Shown piece by piece: positions 27,346-36,273 of a stretch of DNA of 64,000 nt. The stretch is taken from assembly GCA_965203615.1 (NCBI GenBank), contig OZ241900.1, forward strand, positions 1-64,000, written 5' to 3'. Position 1 is the stretch's first letter, and the number at the start of each line of letters is the position of its first letter. The notes beneath the pieces were generated by a model. It saw nothing but the letters and a program-made list of their open reading frames with translations, was not told where the DNA came from and searched no databases. This DNA comes from VXNE01 sp965203615. GTDB taxonomy: Bacteria > Pseudomonadota > Gammaproteobacteria > Pseudomonadales > Azotimanducaceae. The translations under genes and the position numbers were made by a program.

Positions 27346-29462
27346 AGATCGGTTCCAGGTTCCGCGGCCCCCGACTCCGTACAAAGCTGCTGGTGCTCGC
27401 ACTGGGCGTGCTGGCGCTGCCGTACCTCTCGTACCTGCAGCTCGCGGAGATGGAGCACCTGCTGATCCAGGGACAGTCGCACGCCCAGTTGCTCACGGCG
27501 GAGGGCATCTCCACCCTGTTCAATGACCGGCAGGACCTGTTCAACGACCTTCCTGTCAGCCTTGAGGATTACGAGCCGCTCTTCGCACATCCAATCGAAA
27601 GCCCCGTGCGTCTCGACGGCGGCATCGAGGATTGGGGCGAAGTGGAAACCCGCATGCAGCGATTCGGCGCCGAGGACGGCGAAGCCCGGGACGGGAGCTT
27701 CAGCCTGGTCCTCGGTGAACGCGGCGGTTATCTCTACGGATTCATGAGGATCCTGGACGACGCGAGAATCTACCGTGAACCGTCGTCCCTGCGCCTCGAC
27801 AACGCGGACCACGTGCGGCTGAGTTTCATACGCACCGACGGGGAAGAAGGACGCGCCACCATCACCCTGCCCCGCCCGGGAGTCACCACCACCTATCACA
27901 TGGAGGAGGACTGGCGATACGCCGAAACCGGCGCTCCGGCGAAACAGATTCCGGGTTACGTGACCGAAACCGAGCAGGGATACGACGTCGAGTTCCGTCT
28001 GCCGCTATCGGCGCTCGGGTCGCGACGATACTTCGGCGTCGCCTTCGCCGACGTGGACTCGCCAACCGGCGAGATGCTATCGCTTACGCAGACGCTACCG
28101 ACCGCCGGCAAGGAGAGCTTCAACCTGGTGATCCTCCGCTCCCCGGAACTGCTGAATATCATCGAGGGTCTCGGCTACTCGGGGTCCCGCATTCTCATCA
28201 TCGACCCCGAGCGGCGGGTGCGCGCCGAAACGGGCAGCCACACAATCGCCGGCGCACCTCGGGACGCGGCCGACTGGGTCCACAAGATCGGGAAATGGGT
28301 CCGCGGGTTCTCATCCACCGTGCCAGAGGCGGGGACCGTCGAGCAAGTCATCGACGCATCGCTCGAGGGCGATCCGAAATTCGTGCAGCGCACGCTTGAG
28401 AACGGCGTCGAGATCATCACGGCGGGGTATCCCATCGTTTCCGAAGACGCCGTCCTCGGCACCGTGCTGGTCGAACAGAACATGGAACAGATCCTGGCTT
28501 TCCAGTACGAAGCGATCGAACGCGTGATGCTTGTCTCCGCGCTGATCCTGCTGTTCGTATTCCTGGCGTTGTTTGCCTTCTCGGCCCGGCTGGCATGGCG
28601 CATACGCAACCTGCGCCGCGAAGCGGCGGCGGCGATCGACGAATACGGACGATTGCGCACGGTGTCGCTGAAAGCCGAACGCGGCGCCGGCGACGAGATC
28701 GGCGACCTGTCGCGCAGCGTGTCCAACGTCCTGACGCGCCTGCACCAGCACAACACGTTCGTCGAGAACATGCCGCGCACGCTCCGCCACGAGATTAACA
28801 ATCCGCTCAATACGCTGAGTACCTCGCTGCAACACCTGGAGCACGAGAGCCCTTCCGGCGCGAACAAGTACCTGGCGAGCGCCAAGCGCGGAGTCATGTT
28901 GATCGGCTCGATCGTGCAGAACCTGGCCGACGCCGCCAGTCTCGAGGAATCCCTGCAGGCGGAGGAACTCGAGATCATTGACATGCAGCAGTTCCTCGAG
29001 CGCTACGTTGGAAACCTGAAGACGACCCAGAAGCAGCGCGAGATCGTCTTCCGCGGCGTCTCCCATCCGCTGCTCGCCCGGATAGCCGACTTCAGGGTCG
29101 AACAGCTTCTGGACAAGATCATCGACAACGCCGTCGACTTCCACCATCCCGGCAGCCCCATCAAGGTGCAGCTCGACGACTATGGAGACTCGCTGCAGAT
29201 CACCGTGGCCAATCGGGGACCCGTGCTGCCGGCCGCGGATGGCCAGTCGCTATTCGAATCCATGGTGAGTCACCGCGGACCGCAAAGCCGATTGCATTTC
29301 GGTCTGGGCCTCTACGTCGTTCGTGTGATCGCCGAGTACCACGGCGGCACGGTCCGGGCAGCCAACCTGGCCGACGGCTCCGGTGTCGCCATCATGGTGC
29401 GATTGCCGCTGGTTTCCGCCGTCGCGGCCAACGAGGAACTGGGAGCGGCACAGTCCAACTGA
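27342..29462 (+). CDS. Membrane histidine kinase with large sensor domain, dedicated-sortase-system type
   Basis: 706 residues. First helix at about 15-32, then a periplasmic sensor of roughly 360 residues containing a beta-sandwich region that looks like a carbohydrate-binding (CBM9-like) module (about 84-240: VRLDGGIEDWGE ... VEFRLPLSALG). Second helix at about 394-420, HAMP-like segment, then phospho-acceptor His near 482 (RHEINNPLNTLS) and an ATPase domain with N-box (DKIIDNAVDF) and G-box (FGLGLYVV). This layout matches the TIGR03785-type kinase that accompanies proteobacterial sortases. No sortase or LPXTG-like target is in the window. Confidence 0.75.
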   Translation: MKIGSRFRGPRLRTKLLVLALGVLALPYLSYLQLAEMEHLLIQGQSHAQLLTAEGISTLFNDRQDLFNDLPVSLEDYEPLFAHPIESPVRLDGGIEDWGEVETRMQRFGAEDGEARDGSFSLVLGERGGYLYGFMRILDDARIYREPSSLRLDNADHVRLSFIRTDGEEGRATITLPRPGVTTTYHMEEDWRYAETGAPAKQIPGYVTETEQGYDVEFRLPLSALGSRRYFGVAFADVDSPTGEMLSLTQTLPTAGKESFNLVILRSPELLNIIEGLGYSGSRILIIDPERRVRAETGSHTIAGAPRDAADWVHKIGKWVRGFSSTVPEAGTVEQVIDASLEGDPKFVQRTLENGVEIITAGYPIVSEDAVLGTVLVEQNMEQILAFQYEAIERVMLVSALILLFVFLALFAFSARLAWRIRNLRREAAAAIDEYGRLRTVSLKAERGAGDEIGDLSRSVSNVLTRLHQHNTFVENMPRTLRHEINNPLNTLSTSLQHLEHESPSGANKYLASAKRGVMLIGSIVQNLADAASLEESLQAEELEIIDMQQFLERYVGNLKTTQKQREIVFRGVSHPLLARIADFRVEQLLDKIIDNAVDFHHPGSPIKVQLDDYGDSLQITVANRGPVLPAADGQSLFESMVSHRGPQSRLHFGLGLYVVRVIAEYHGGTVRAANLADGSGVAIMVRLPLVSAVAANEELGAAQSN

Positions 29463-29504
29463 CGCCCCCGGGGCCAACTGGACGCCAAACGCGGTCCGGC
29501 GCGG

Positions 29505-30410
29505 TTAGCGCGCCACGCTGTAGACCGCCCCCAGGGCGGCCTCGCCATCGCAATGCACTTCACCGCGTTCGACCATGTAGAGCATGGCGGCGAAAACGCT
29601 ACGGGCGGCCGCCGGATACATGAACTCCGGCAGCTCGGTGTACATGACGGGCACCATCTCCTGGATCCGCTCAATTCCCCGTGACAGACACGCCCGAATC
29701 TCGTCTTCGCGCTCCAGCCTATGCGCGATGAATGCCTCCACGTGGGGTCCGGGTCGCGAGATCGCCGGCCCGTGCGTGGGCCAGTAGACGGCGTCGTCGC
29801 GTTCGAGCAGGAGGCGAAGGCTGGCCATGTAGCTTTGCATGTCTCCGTCCGGCGGCGAGACGATGCTGGTGGACCAGCCCATCACGTGATCGCCGGTGAA
29901 CAGGGCCCGATCTTCCCGCAGTTGATAGCAGATGTGGTTCGAGGTGTGGCCCGGCGTGTAGACGCATTCCACGGACCATCCGTCGCCCTCGATGATGTCG
30001 CCGTCCGCCACCTTGATATCCGGCGCAAAGTCCATGTCGCCCCCCTCCTCCACCGGCACGCCCTGTTCGATCTTGCCCGCACCGTGCGGTCCATATCCGT
30101 AGGTGGCCGCATCGGTGGACTCCCGCAGCAACCGGCATGCGGGCGAATGGTCCATATGCGTATGCGTCACCAGCACATGCGTGATGGTCTCTCCCCGTGT
30201 CGCGGCCAGTATGGCTTCGACATGCGCGGGATCAGGCGGCCCGGGATCGACGACCGCCACGTTGCCCCGTCCCAGGATGTAGGTTCCGGTGCCGTACAGC
30301 GTGAACGGGCCCGGATTGTTCGCGATGACGCGCCGGATGCTCGCAGACAGGTCGGCCACTGCGCCGTACTCAAAGCGCAGTTCCCGGCGGAAAGGGATCT
30401 CTACTGCCAC
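29505..30410 (-). CDS. MBL-fold metallo-hydrolase, LACTB2-like
   Basis: 301 residues. The zinc-site motif THTHMDHS (HxHxDH) is near residue 83, with further ligands in TPGHTSNH and FTGDHVMG, followed by a winged-helix-like C-terminal region. Similar to LACTB2-type beta-lactamase-fold hydrolases, which include RNA endonucleases and thioesterase-like enzymes; the substrate is unknown. GTG 30410 is used because upstream sequence lacks family character. Convergent with the kinase and divergent from icd. Confidence 0.75.
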   Translation of the reverse strand: MAVEIPFRRELRFEYGAVADLSASIRRVIANNPGPFTLYGTGTYILGRGNVAVVDPGPPDPAHVEAILAATRGETITHVLVTHTHMDHSPACRLLRESTDAATYGYGPHGAGKIEQGVPVEEGGDMDFAPDIKVADGDIIEGDGWSVECVYTPGHTSNHICYQLREDRALFTGDHVMGWSTSIVSPPDGDMQSYMASLRLLLERDDAVYWPTHGPAISRPGPHVEAFIAHRLEREDEIRACLSRGIERIQEMVPVMYTELPEFMYPAAARSVFAAMLYMVERGEVHCDGEAALGAVYSVAR

Positions 30411-30565
30411 GGAATTAGGCCACCGTTTCCCGACTCGTTTCGACGCTGAGGATTCCGAACGTGGTCCGTTGCAATGATGGTGCCACGAATTGTCACTGTA
30501 AACGCGTATCGCGGTCCCTATAATTGCCGGTCCGTCCTTTCGCCCGACCCGCATTGGAGATTCGA

Positions 30566-31822
30566 ATGGGATACCAGCACATCGTCGTACCGGACAAGGG
30601 CGAGAAGATCACCGTCAACGGCGACGGCAATCTCCACGTTCCGGACCATCCCATCATCCCGTTCATCGAGGGGGACGGCATCGGCATCGATATCTCCCCG
30701 GTGATGATAAAGGTGGTCGATTCGGCGGTGCGGAAGAGCTACGACGGCGCGCGCTCAATCTCCTGGATGGAGGTCTACGCAGGTGAGAAGTCGCTTGAGC
30801 TGTACGGTGAAGACGAGTGGCTGCCGGAAGAGACATTCGAGGCGATGCGCGAGTTCCACGTCGGCATCAAGGGTCCGATGACAACGCCGGTGGGCGGGGG
30901 CATACGCTCGCTCAACGTGGCCTTGCGGCAGGTACTCGACCTCTACGTCTGCCAGCGGCCCGTCCGATGGCTGCAGGGCGTGCCGAGCCCCGTAAAGGCG
31001 CCGGAAAAGACCGACATGACGATCTTTCGGGAGAACACGGAGGACATCTACGCGGGCGTCGAGTGGGAGGCGGACTCGGCGGAGGCCGTCAGGATTATCG
31101 GTTTCCTGCGCGAGGAAATGGGCGTGCAGAAGATCCGGTTCCCCGAGCATTGCGGCGTCGGCATCAAGCCGATTTCCGTCGAGGGCACCCAGCGCCTCGT
31201 GCGCAGGGCGCTGCAGTATGCGATCGACGAAGATCGCGACTCGGTGACCTTCGTGCACAAGGGCAACATCATGAAATTCACCGAAGGCGCGTTCAAGGAC
31301 TGGGGCTATGAACTCGCTGCCTCGGAGTTCGGCGCAACGCTTCTGGATGGCGGACCCTGGCATGAACTGACGAACCCGAACACCGGCAAGCAGATCGTCA
31401 TCAAGGACGTGATCGCCGACGCCATGCTGCAACAGATCCTCACCCGCCCGGACGAATACGATGTCATCGCGACGATGAACCTGAACGGCGACTACCTGTC
31501 CGATGCGCTGGCGGCCCAGGTTGGCGGCATCGGCATCGCACCGGGCGCCAATATCGGCGATGAGGTCGCGCTGTTCGAGGCCACCCACGGCACGGCGCCT
31601 AAATATGCCGGCCAGGACAAGGTCAATCCGGGCTCGCTGATCCTCTCGGCTGAAATGATGCTGCGTCACATGGGCTGGCGCGAGGCCGCCGACGCCATCG
31701 TGCGGGGAATGGAAGCCGCCATTTCAAAGGGCACCGTCACCTACGATTTCGAGCGTTTGATGACCGGGGCGAAGCTGCTCAAGTGTTCGGAGTTCGGCGA
31801 CGCCATCATCGCCGAAATGTAA
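30566..31822 (+). CDS. icd: NADP-dependent isocitrate dehydrogenase
   Basis: 418 residues (E. coli Icd 416). Converts isocitrate to 2-oxoglutarate in the TCA cycle. The phosphorylatable serine lies in the PVGGGIRSLNVALRQ block near residue 113, the site that AceK modifies in E. coli, and the metal/substrate motif NLNGDYLSDALAAQVGGIGIAPG is intact. NADP preference is inferred from the overall E. coli-type sequence. Together with isocitrate lyase at 37.8 kb, it marks the isocitrate branch point. Confidence 0.93.
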   Translation: MGYQHIVVPDKGEKITVNGDGNLHVPDHPIIPFIEGDGIGIDISPVMIKVVDSAVRKSYDGARSISWMEVYAGEKSLELYGEDEWLPEETFEAMREFHVGIKGPMTTPVGGGIRSLNVALRQVLDLYVCQRPVRWLQGVPSPVKAPEKTDMTIFRENTEDIYAGVEWEADSAEAVRIIGFLREEMGVQKIRFPEHCGVGIKPISVEGTQRLVRRALQYAIDEDRDSVTFVHKGNIMKFTEGAFKDWGYELAASEFGATLLDGGPWHELTNPNTGKQIVIKDVIADAMLQQILTRPDEYDVIATMNLNGDYLSDALAAQVGGIGIAPGANIGDEVALFEATHGTAPKYAGQDKVNPGSLILSAEMMLRHMGWREAADAIVRGMEAAISKGTVTYDFERLMTGAKLLKCSEFGDAIIAEM

Positions 31823-31879
31823 GCACGGTCCGCGGAGCCAGACGTCTCCGGGAACGCCGGTGCCCGGGGCGGCTTCCGG

Positions 31880-32491
31880 CTACTCGCCTTCGTCCCGCCA
31901 GTGCTTTGCCCGCTCGAAGTCGTCGCCCGTGGAGCGGATCCAGGTTCCTTCCGACCCCGCCTGGATTTCTTTTTTCCAGAACACCGCCTTCGTCTTGAGC
32001 ATGTCCATGACGAACTCGCAGCCGGCGAACGCCGCGCCACGGTGGGTCGACGCCGCGAGCACGAGCACGATCTGATCGCCCGGCCCGAGGTTGCCGACGC
32101 GATGGATGACCACCACGTCCTGTAGCGGCCAGCGCCCCCGCGCCTCGTCGACGATGCGCTCGATGCTCGCTTCGGTCATGCCGGGATAGTGTTCGAGAAA
32201 GAGGCCGGACACTTTTCTTGCGAGGGGTTCCCCCTCGCGCTCCCCGGCTGAAGGCCGTTCTCTTGCGAGGGGTTCCCCCTCGCGCTCCCCGGCTGAAGGC
32301 TGTTCTCTTGCGAGGGGTTCCCCCTCGCGCTCCCCGGCTGAAGGCTCCTCCTCGCCGGCCCTCGCCAGATCTCGCACCAGTCCCGCGAATGCGACGATGC
32401 CGCCGGCCGACCCGCCGATACGCCGTCGAAGGGCATCCCATTCACGCTCCAGCGAGAAGTCGTCCTCCTGTATGCGAATGGACACCGCCAT
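31880..32491 (-). CDS. moaE: Molybdopterin synthase catalytic subunit MoaE with an in-frame repeat insertion
   Basis: 203 residues against about 150 in the family. MoaE with MoaD inserts sulfur into precursor Z to make molybdopterin. Conserved blocks are present: GGIVAFAGLVRD, LEHYPGMTE (about 99-107), VVIHRVGNLGPGD, and KTKAVFWKKE containing the active-site lysines. Residues about 50-92 are three copies of a 15-residue unit (PSAGEREGEPLARE plus one variable residue) placed in the loop before LEHYPGMTE. They are encoded by 45-bp palindromic DNA repeats. The ATG at 32491 follows GGGGGGTT; moaD ends just upstream. Function is probably kept because the insertion is in frame and in a loop. Confidence 0.88.
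   Translation of the reverse strand: MAVSIRIQEDDFSLEREWDALRRRIGGSAGGIVAFAGLVRDLARAGEEEPSAGEREGEPLAREQPSAGEREGEPLARERPSAGEREGEPLARKVSGLFLEHYPGMTEASIERIVDEARGRWPLQDVVVIHRVGNLGPGDQIVLVLAASTHRGAAFAGCEFVMDMLKTKAVFWKKEIQAGSEGTWIRSTGDDFERAKHWRDEGE
32216..32350. repeat. Three tandem 45-bp palindromic repeats inside moaE
   Basis: Copies begin at 32216, 32261 and 32306, with the third cut a few bases short. Each contains a perfect 8-bp inverted repeat with a 3-nt loop, GCGAGGGG-TTC-CCCCTCGC (32220-32238, 32265-32283, 32310-32328), followed by GCTCCCCGGCTGAAGGC. Copies are nearly identical, implying recent expansion. The same core occurs at 39210-39240 and, in the opposite orientation, at 60314-60335. 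Confidence 0.9.
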
Positions 32492-32493
32492 GC

Positions 32494-32754
32494 TCAACCC
32501 CCCGTCACCGGCGGCATGAACGCAACCTCGTCACCCGCCACCAGCACGGGTTCCTCGCCCTCGTGCACGAGACGCAGGTTGACGGCCACGCGAACGTCAG
32601 CCGCGTCCAGTGCCGCCATCTGGTCCTCCCGCAGGCGCGCGGCGAGACTTCGGCGCAGATCGCAAAGGCTTGCGCCGTCCCCGATATCGACATCCAGGAC
32701 ATCGTTGTCGACCGCTTCCCGAAGCGAAGCGAAAAATACCGCTCGCACCTTCAT
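32494..32754 (-). CDS. moaD: Molybdopterin synthase sulfur carrier subunit MoaD
   Basis: 86 residues with the ubiquitin-like fold pattern and the essential C-terminal Gly-Gly (PPVTGG), which is adenylated and thiocarboxylated. ATG overlaps the moaC stop by four bases; moaE follows two bases after its stop, so moaC-D-E are one unit. No moaA or moaB is in the window. Confidence 0.9.
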   Translation of the reverse strand: MKVRAVFFASLREAVDNDVLDVDIGDGASLCDLRRSLAARLREDQMAALDAADVRVAVNLRLVHEGEEPVLVAGDEVAFMPPVTGG

Positions 32755-33221
32755 CGGCGCCACGCGCCGCTTGTGCCGCCTTCCTTGGCGATGAGTTGCA
32801 CGCTCTCGATGCGCATGCCCCGGTCCATGGACTTGCACATGTCGTACACCGTCAGGGACGCCACGCTCGCGGCCGTCAGTGCCTCCATCTCCACGCCCGT
32901 CCTGGCGCTCACCTTGCACCCGGCTTCGATGCGCAACCTGTCCTCGCCCTCGATCTCGAACTCCACGGTCACCGTGGACAGCGGCAGCGGGTGGCAAAGC
33001 GGTATGAGTTCGCTGGTGCGCTTGGCGGCCTGGATCCCCGCGATTCGTGCCGCAGCGAATACATCGCCCTTTGGCACATTGCCGGATCGAATCTCGGCCA
33101 AGGTCTGGGGACGCATTGCGACGACCGCCTGCGCCCGGGCCGTGCGCACGGTAACGTCCTTGTCGGACACGTCGACCATGCGGGCCGCGCCGTCGTCGCC
33201 GATGTGTGTGAGTCGCGCCAT
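32751..33221 (-). CDS. moaC: Cyclic pyranopterin monophosphate synthase MoaC
   Basis: 156 residues. MoaC forms cyclic pyranopterin monophosphate in molybdenum cofactor synthesis. Diagnostic blocks are HIGDDGAARMVDVSDK at the N-terminus, KGDVFAAARIAGIQAAKRTSELIPLCHPLPLS with the active-site region, and ALTAASVASLTVYDMCKSMD near the C-terminus. Divergent from mnmA with about 115 bp between starts. Confidence 0.92.
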   Translation of the reverse strand: MARLTHIGDDGAARMVDVSDKDVTVRTARAQAVVAMRPQTLAEIRSGNVPKGDVFAAARIAGIQAAKRTSELIPLCHPLPLSTVTVEFEIEGEDRLRIEAGCKVSARTGVEMEALTAASVASLTVYDMCKSMDRGMRIESVQLIAKEGGTSGAWRR

Positions 33222-33336
33222 GCACAAGATTACAAACCAGCGCACCGGGCCATGCAACCGACGGACGCGGCTAACCTCTCGGCATCGCCCAACCGCGTAC
33301 AATATCCGTTCCCCTCCGATATGGGACAGGTGACAC

Positions 33337-34431
33337 GTGACCGGGTCCAGGGTGATCGTCGGCATATCGGGCGGCGTCGACTCGGCCGTCGCCGCCCTCC
33401 TCCTTTCGCGCCTGGGATACCGCGTCGAAGGCATGTTCATGAAGAACTGGGACGAGGACGACGACGAGGAGTTCTGCACCGCCGAGATTGATCGCGACGA
33501 TGCGCGTTCCGTGTGCTCCCGTCTCGGGATCACGTTGCACGAAGCGAACTTCGCCGCCGAATACTGGGACAATGTCTTCGCTGGCTTTCTCTCCGAGTAC
33601 GCCGCCGGGCGCACGCCGAATCCCGACGTGCTCTGCAACCGGGAGATCAAGTTCAACATCTTTCTCGACTACGCGAGGCTGCTGGGGGCGGACGTGATCG
33701 CTACCGGCCACTATGTGCGCTCAAAACATGCCAACGGCGAGTTCCAACTGCTGAAAGGCGTGGATCGGGACAAGGACCAAAGCTATTTCCTGCAGGCTGT
33801 CCCGCGCGGGCAACTCCGGCAGTGCCTGTTCCCGCTCGGAGATATGCACAAGGACGAAGTACGGCGACTCGCCAGGGAAGCCGGCCTGCCGGTACACGAC
33901 AAGAAGGACAGCACCGGCATCTGTTTCATCGGCGAGCGGCGTTTCGCCGACTTCCTCGCACGGTACCTGCCCGAAAGCGAAGGGCCGATCGTCGACGTCC
34001 AGGGGGCGCCGGTCGGCGCGCATCGCGGCGTTGCCTACTATACGCTGGGCCAGCGCCAGGGACTCGGCATCGGGGGCCGGGCAAACCGGCCGGAAGCGCC
34101 CTGGTACGTGGTCGCGAAGGACGCCCGGCGTAACGAACTGGTGGCAAGCCAGGACCAGGCGGACCTGATGAGCCAATCCCTGACCGCCGACGAAATGAAC
34201 TGGCTGGCAGATGTCAATCTACCCCTGCGTTGCGCCGCCAAGGTGCGCTACGGGCAGGTCGACCAGGCGTGCTTCGTGACACGTCACGGCAATGGCATCC
34301 GGGTGGATTTCGAGGCGCCCCAGCGCGCGGTGGCCCCGGGGCAGTACGTCTGCCTCTACGACGGAGACCACTGTCTCGGCGGCGGCGTGATCGTTGAGGC
34401 GCTGTCGGGGACAGCGCGGGCGGTGGCGTAA
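33337..34431 (+). CDS. mnmA: tRNA-specific 2-thiouridylase MnmA
   Basis: 364 residues. Thiolates U34 of tRNAs for Lys, Glu and Gln. The PP-loop SGGVDS is at residues 11-16, and the two catalytic cysteines are in NPDVLCNREIKF (about 99) and DSTGICFIGER (about 195), all intact. It starts at GTG 33337 with ACAGG upstream. The TAA overlaps the purB ATG by one base. Confidence 0.93.
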   Translation: MTGSRVIVGISGGVDSAVAALLLSRLGYRVEGMFMKNWDEDDDEEFCTAEIDRDDARSVCSRLGITLHEANFAAEYWDNVFAGFLSEYAAGRTPNPDVLCNREIKFNIFLDYARLLGADVIATGHYVRSKHANGEFQLLKGVDRDKDQSYFLQAVPRGQLRQCLFPLGDMHKDEVRRLAREAGLPVHDKKDSTGICFIGERRFADFLARYLPESEGPIVDVQGAPVGAHRGVAYYTLGQRQGLGIGGRANRPEAPWYVVAKDARRNELVASQDQADLMSQSLTADEMNWLADVNLPLRCAAKVRYGQVDQACFVTRHGNGIRVDFEAPQRAVAPGQYVCLYDGDHCLGGGVIVEALSGTARAVA

Positions 34432-35807
34432 TGGAGCCCGGATCGATGACGGCCATCTCCCCCCTCGACGGACGCTATCGCTCGCGGGTAGCGGCGCTTG
34501 CGCCGCTGGTCAGCGAGTTCGGCCTCATGCGCAACCGTGTCATGGTGGAAGTGGAGTGGTACCTCCACCTCGCTGCGGAGGAACAGATTCCCGAACTCCC
34601 GGCACCGGACGGCGCGGACCGGGATGCCGCGCGCGCGATCTGGCGGGACTTCACGGTCGCCGATGCGGAACGCATCCGGGACATCGAACGGACCACCAAC
34701 CACGACGTCAAGGCGGTCGAGTACTTCGTCAAGGAACGTCTCGGGGACGTGGCGGAAGAGCAACTGGAGTTCGTGCATTTCGGCTGCACTTCCGAGGACA
34801 TCAACAACCTCGCCTACGCCGTCATGCTCAGACGCGCCCGGAAAGAGGTGATGGTTCCCGCCATGCGCGAGGTGATCGAACGATTGCGGGAACTGGCATC
34901 CGCGACCGCCGATGTTCCCATGCTTGCCCGCACCCATGGCCAGGCGGCGTCCCCCACGACCGTCGGCAAGGAACTCGCGGTGTTCGTCGCCCGCCTCGAG
35001 CGCCAGCTCAGCGGCTTCGACGAGGTCGGCGTCCTGGGCAAGATGAACGGTGCCGTCGGCAACTACAACGCGCACCTGGCGGCCTTCCCGGAAATCGACT
35101 GGCCCGCACTCGCCGCCCGTTTCGTCGAGGGCCTGGGACTCGGATTCAACGCTTACACCACGCAGATAGAGCCGCACGACTACATCGCCGAGTATTTCGA
35201 TTCGCTGACTCGATTCAACCAGGTCCTGCTCGACCTGGCGCAGGACACCTGGGGCTATATCTCCGTGGGCTATTTCAGGAGCCGCCGTGTCGAGGGGGAG
35301 ACCGGCAGTTCGACGATGCCGCACAAGGTCAATCCCATCGACTTCGAGAATGCCGAGGGCAACCTGGGCGTGGCCAACGCGCTGATGTCGCACCTGGCGC
35401 GCAAGCTTGCCGTGTCGCGCTGGCAACGCGATCTTTCCGATTCGACCGCGCTCAGATCCGTCGGGACATGTCTCGGGCATTCGCTGGTCGCATACACCTC
35501 CGCCCTGCGGGGAATCGGCAAACTCGAACTCGACACCGAGCGGCTGCAACAGGACCTCGACAGCAGTTGGGAGGTGCTGGCCGAGGCCGTGCAGACCGTC
35601 ATGCGCCGGGAGCGGCTGCCGGAGCCCTATGAACGCTTGAAGGAACTGACCCGCGGACGCGAACTCGACGAGGGCTCGTTCAAGGCGCTGATTGAGGCCC
35701 TCGACCTTCCCGAGTCAGCGCTGGATGCCTTGAGGCAGCTAACCCCGGCAGGCTACACGGGACTCGCGCAGCGTCTCGCGGAAATGCTGACGCAACCGGA
35801 TTCCTGA
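34431..35807 (+). CDS. purB: Adenylosuccinate lyase
   Basis: 458 residues. Catalyses two fumarate-releasing steps of purine synthesis (SAICAR to AICAR, adenylosuccinate to AMP). The fumarase-superfamily signature GSSTMPHKVNPIDFENAEGN is near residues 288-307, and the N-terminus SMTAISPLDGRYRSRV matches E. coli PurB, supporting the start at 34431. The mnmA-purB order is also found in other gammaproteobacteria, sometimes with hflD between. Confidence 0.93.
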   Translation: MEPGSMTAISPLDGRYRSRVAALAPLVSEFGLMRNRVMVEVEWYLHLAAEEQIPELPAPDGADRDAARAIWRDFTVADAERIRDIERTTNHDVKAVEYFVKERLGDVAEEQLEFVHFGCTSEDINNLAYAVMLRRARKEVMVPAMREVIERLRELASATADVPMLARTHGQAASPTTVGKELAVFVARLERQLSGFDEVGVLGKMNGAVGNYNAHLAAFPEIDWPALAARFVEGLGLGFNAYTTQIEPHDYIAEYFDSLTRFNQVLLDLAQDTWGYISVGYFRSRRVEGETGSSTMPHKVNPIDFENAEGNLGVANALMSHLARKLAVSRWQRDLSDSTALRSVGTCLGHSLVAYTSALRGIGKLELDTERLQQDLDSSWEVLAEAVQTVMRRERLPEPYERLKELTRGRELDEGSFKALIEALDLPESALDALRQLTPAGYTGLAQRLAEMLTQPDS

Positions 35808-35823
35808 CACCGGCGCGCAAGCG

Positions 35824-36249
35824 ATGGAGATTCGCGTCGCCGAGGCTGGCTGGAGTGCACGACGCGCGGAACTGATGGCGATCCGCACCAACGTATTCGT
35901 CGATGAGCAGGGCGTTCCTCCAGATCTGGAATGCGACGGCCGGGATGCGGACGCCACGCATTTCCTCGCCACAGACAGAGCCGGCAATCCCGTCGGTGTT
36001 GCGCGCCTGCTTGTCGATGGCCAGATCGGACGTATCGCCGTGTTGCCAGCCTTTCGACGCCGCGGCATCGGCCGCCGCTTGCTTGACCTTGCCATGGACA
36101 CCGCCCGCGCGCGAGGCGACGGCCGCGTCTGGCTACATGCGCAGGTAAATGCCCAGGACCTCTACCTGCAAGCGGGATTCCGCATCGTGGGCGAACGCTT
36201 CATGGAAGCTGGAATTCCCCACATCGCAATGGAGCGCGATCTGGCATAG
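35824..36249 (+). CDS. GNAT-family N-acetyltransferase
   Basis: 141 residues. The acetyl-CoA-binding motif A is GRIAVLPAFRRRGIGRRLLDLAM (about residues 61-83), and the C-terminal part (AQVNAQDLYLQAGFRIVGERFMEAGIPHIAM) matches the YjcF-like/ElaA-like GNATs. The acceptor is unknown. It lies 16 bp after purB and may be cotranscribed. Confidence 0.85.
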   Translation: MEIRVAEAGWSARRAELMAIRTNVFVDEQGVPPDLECDGRDADATHFLATDRAGNPVGVARLLVDGQIGRIAVLPAFRRRGIGRRLLDLAMDTARARGDGRVWLHAQVNAQDLYLQAGFRIVGERFMEAGIPHIAMERDLA

Positions 36250-36273
36250 GGGATGCGGCGTAGGAGGTCGCCG

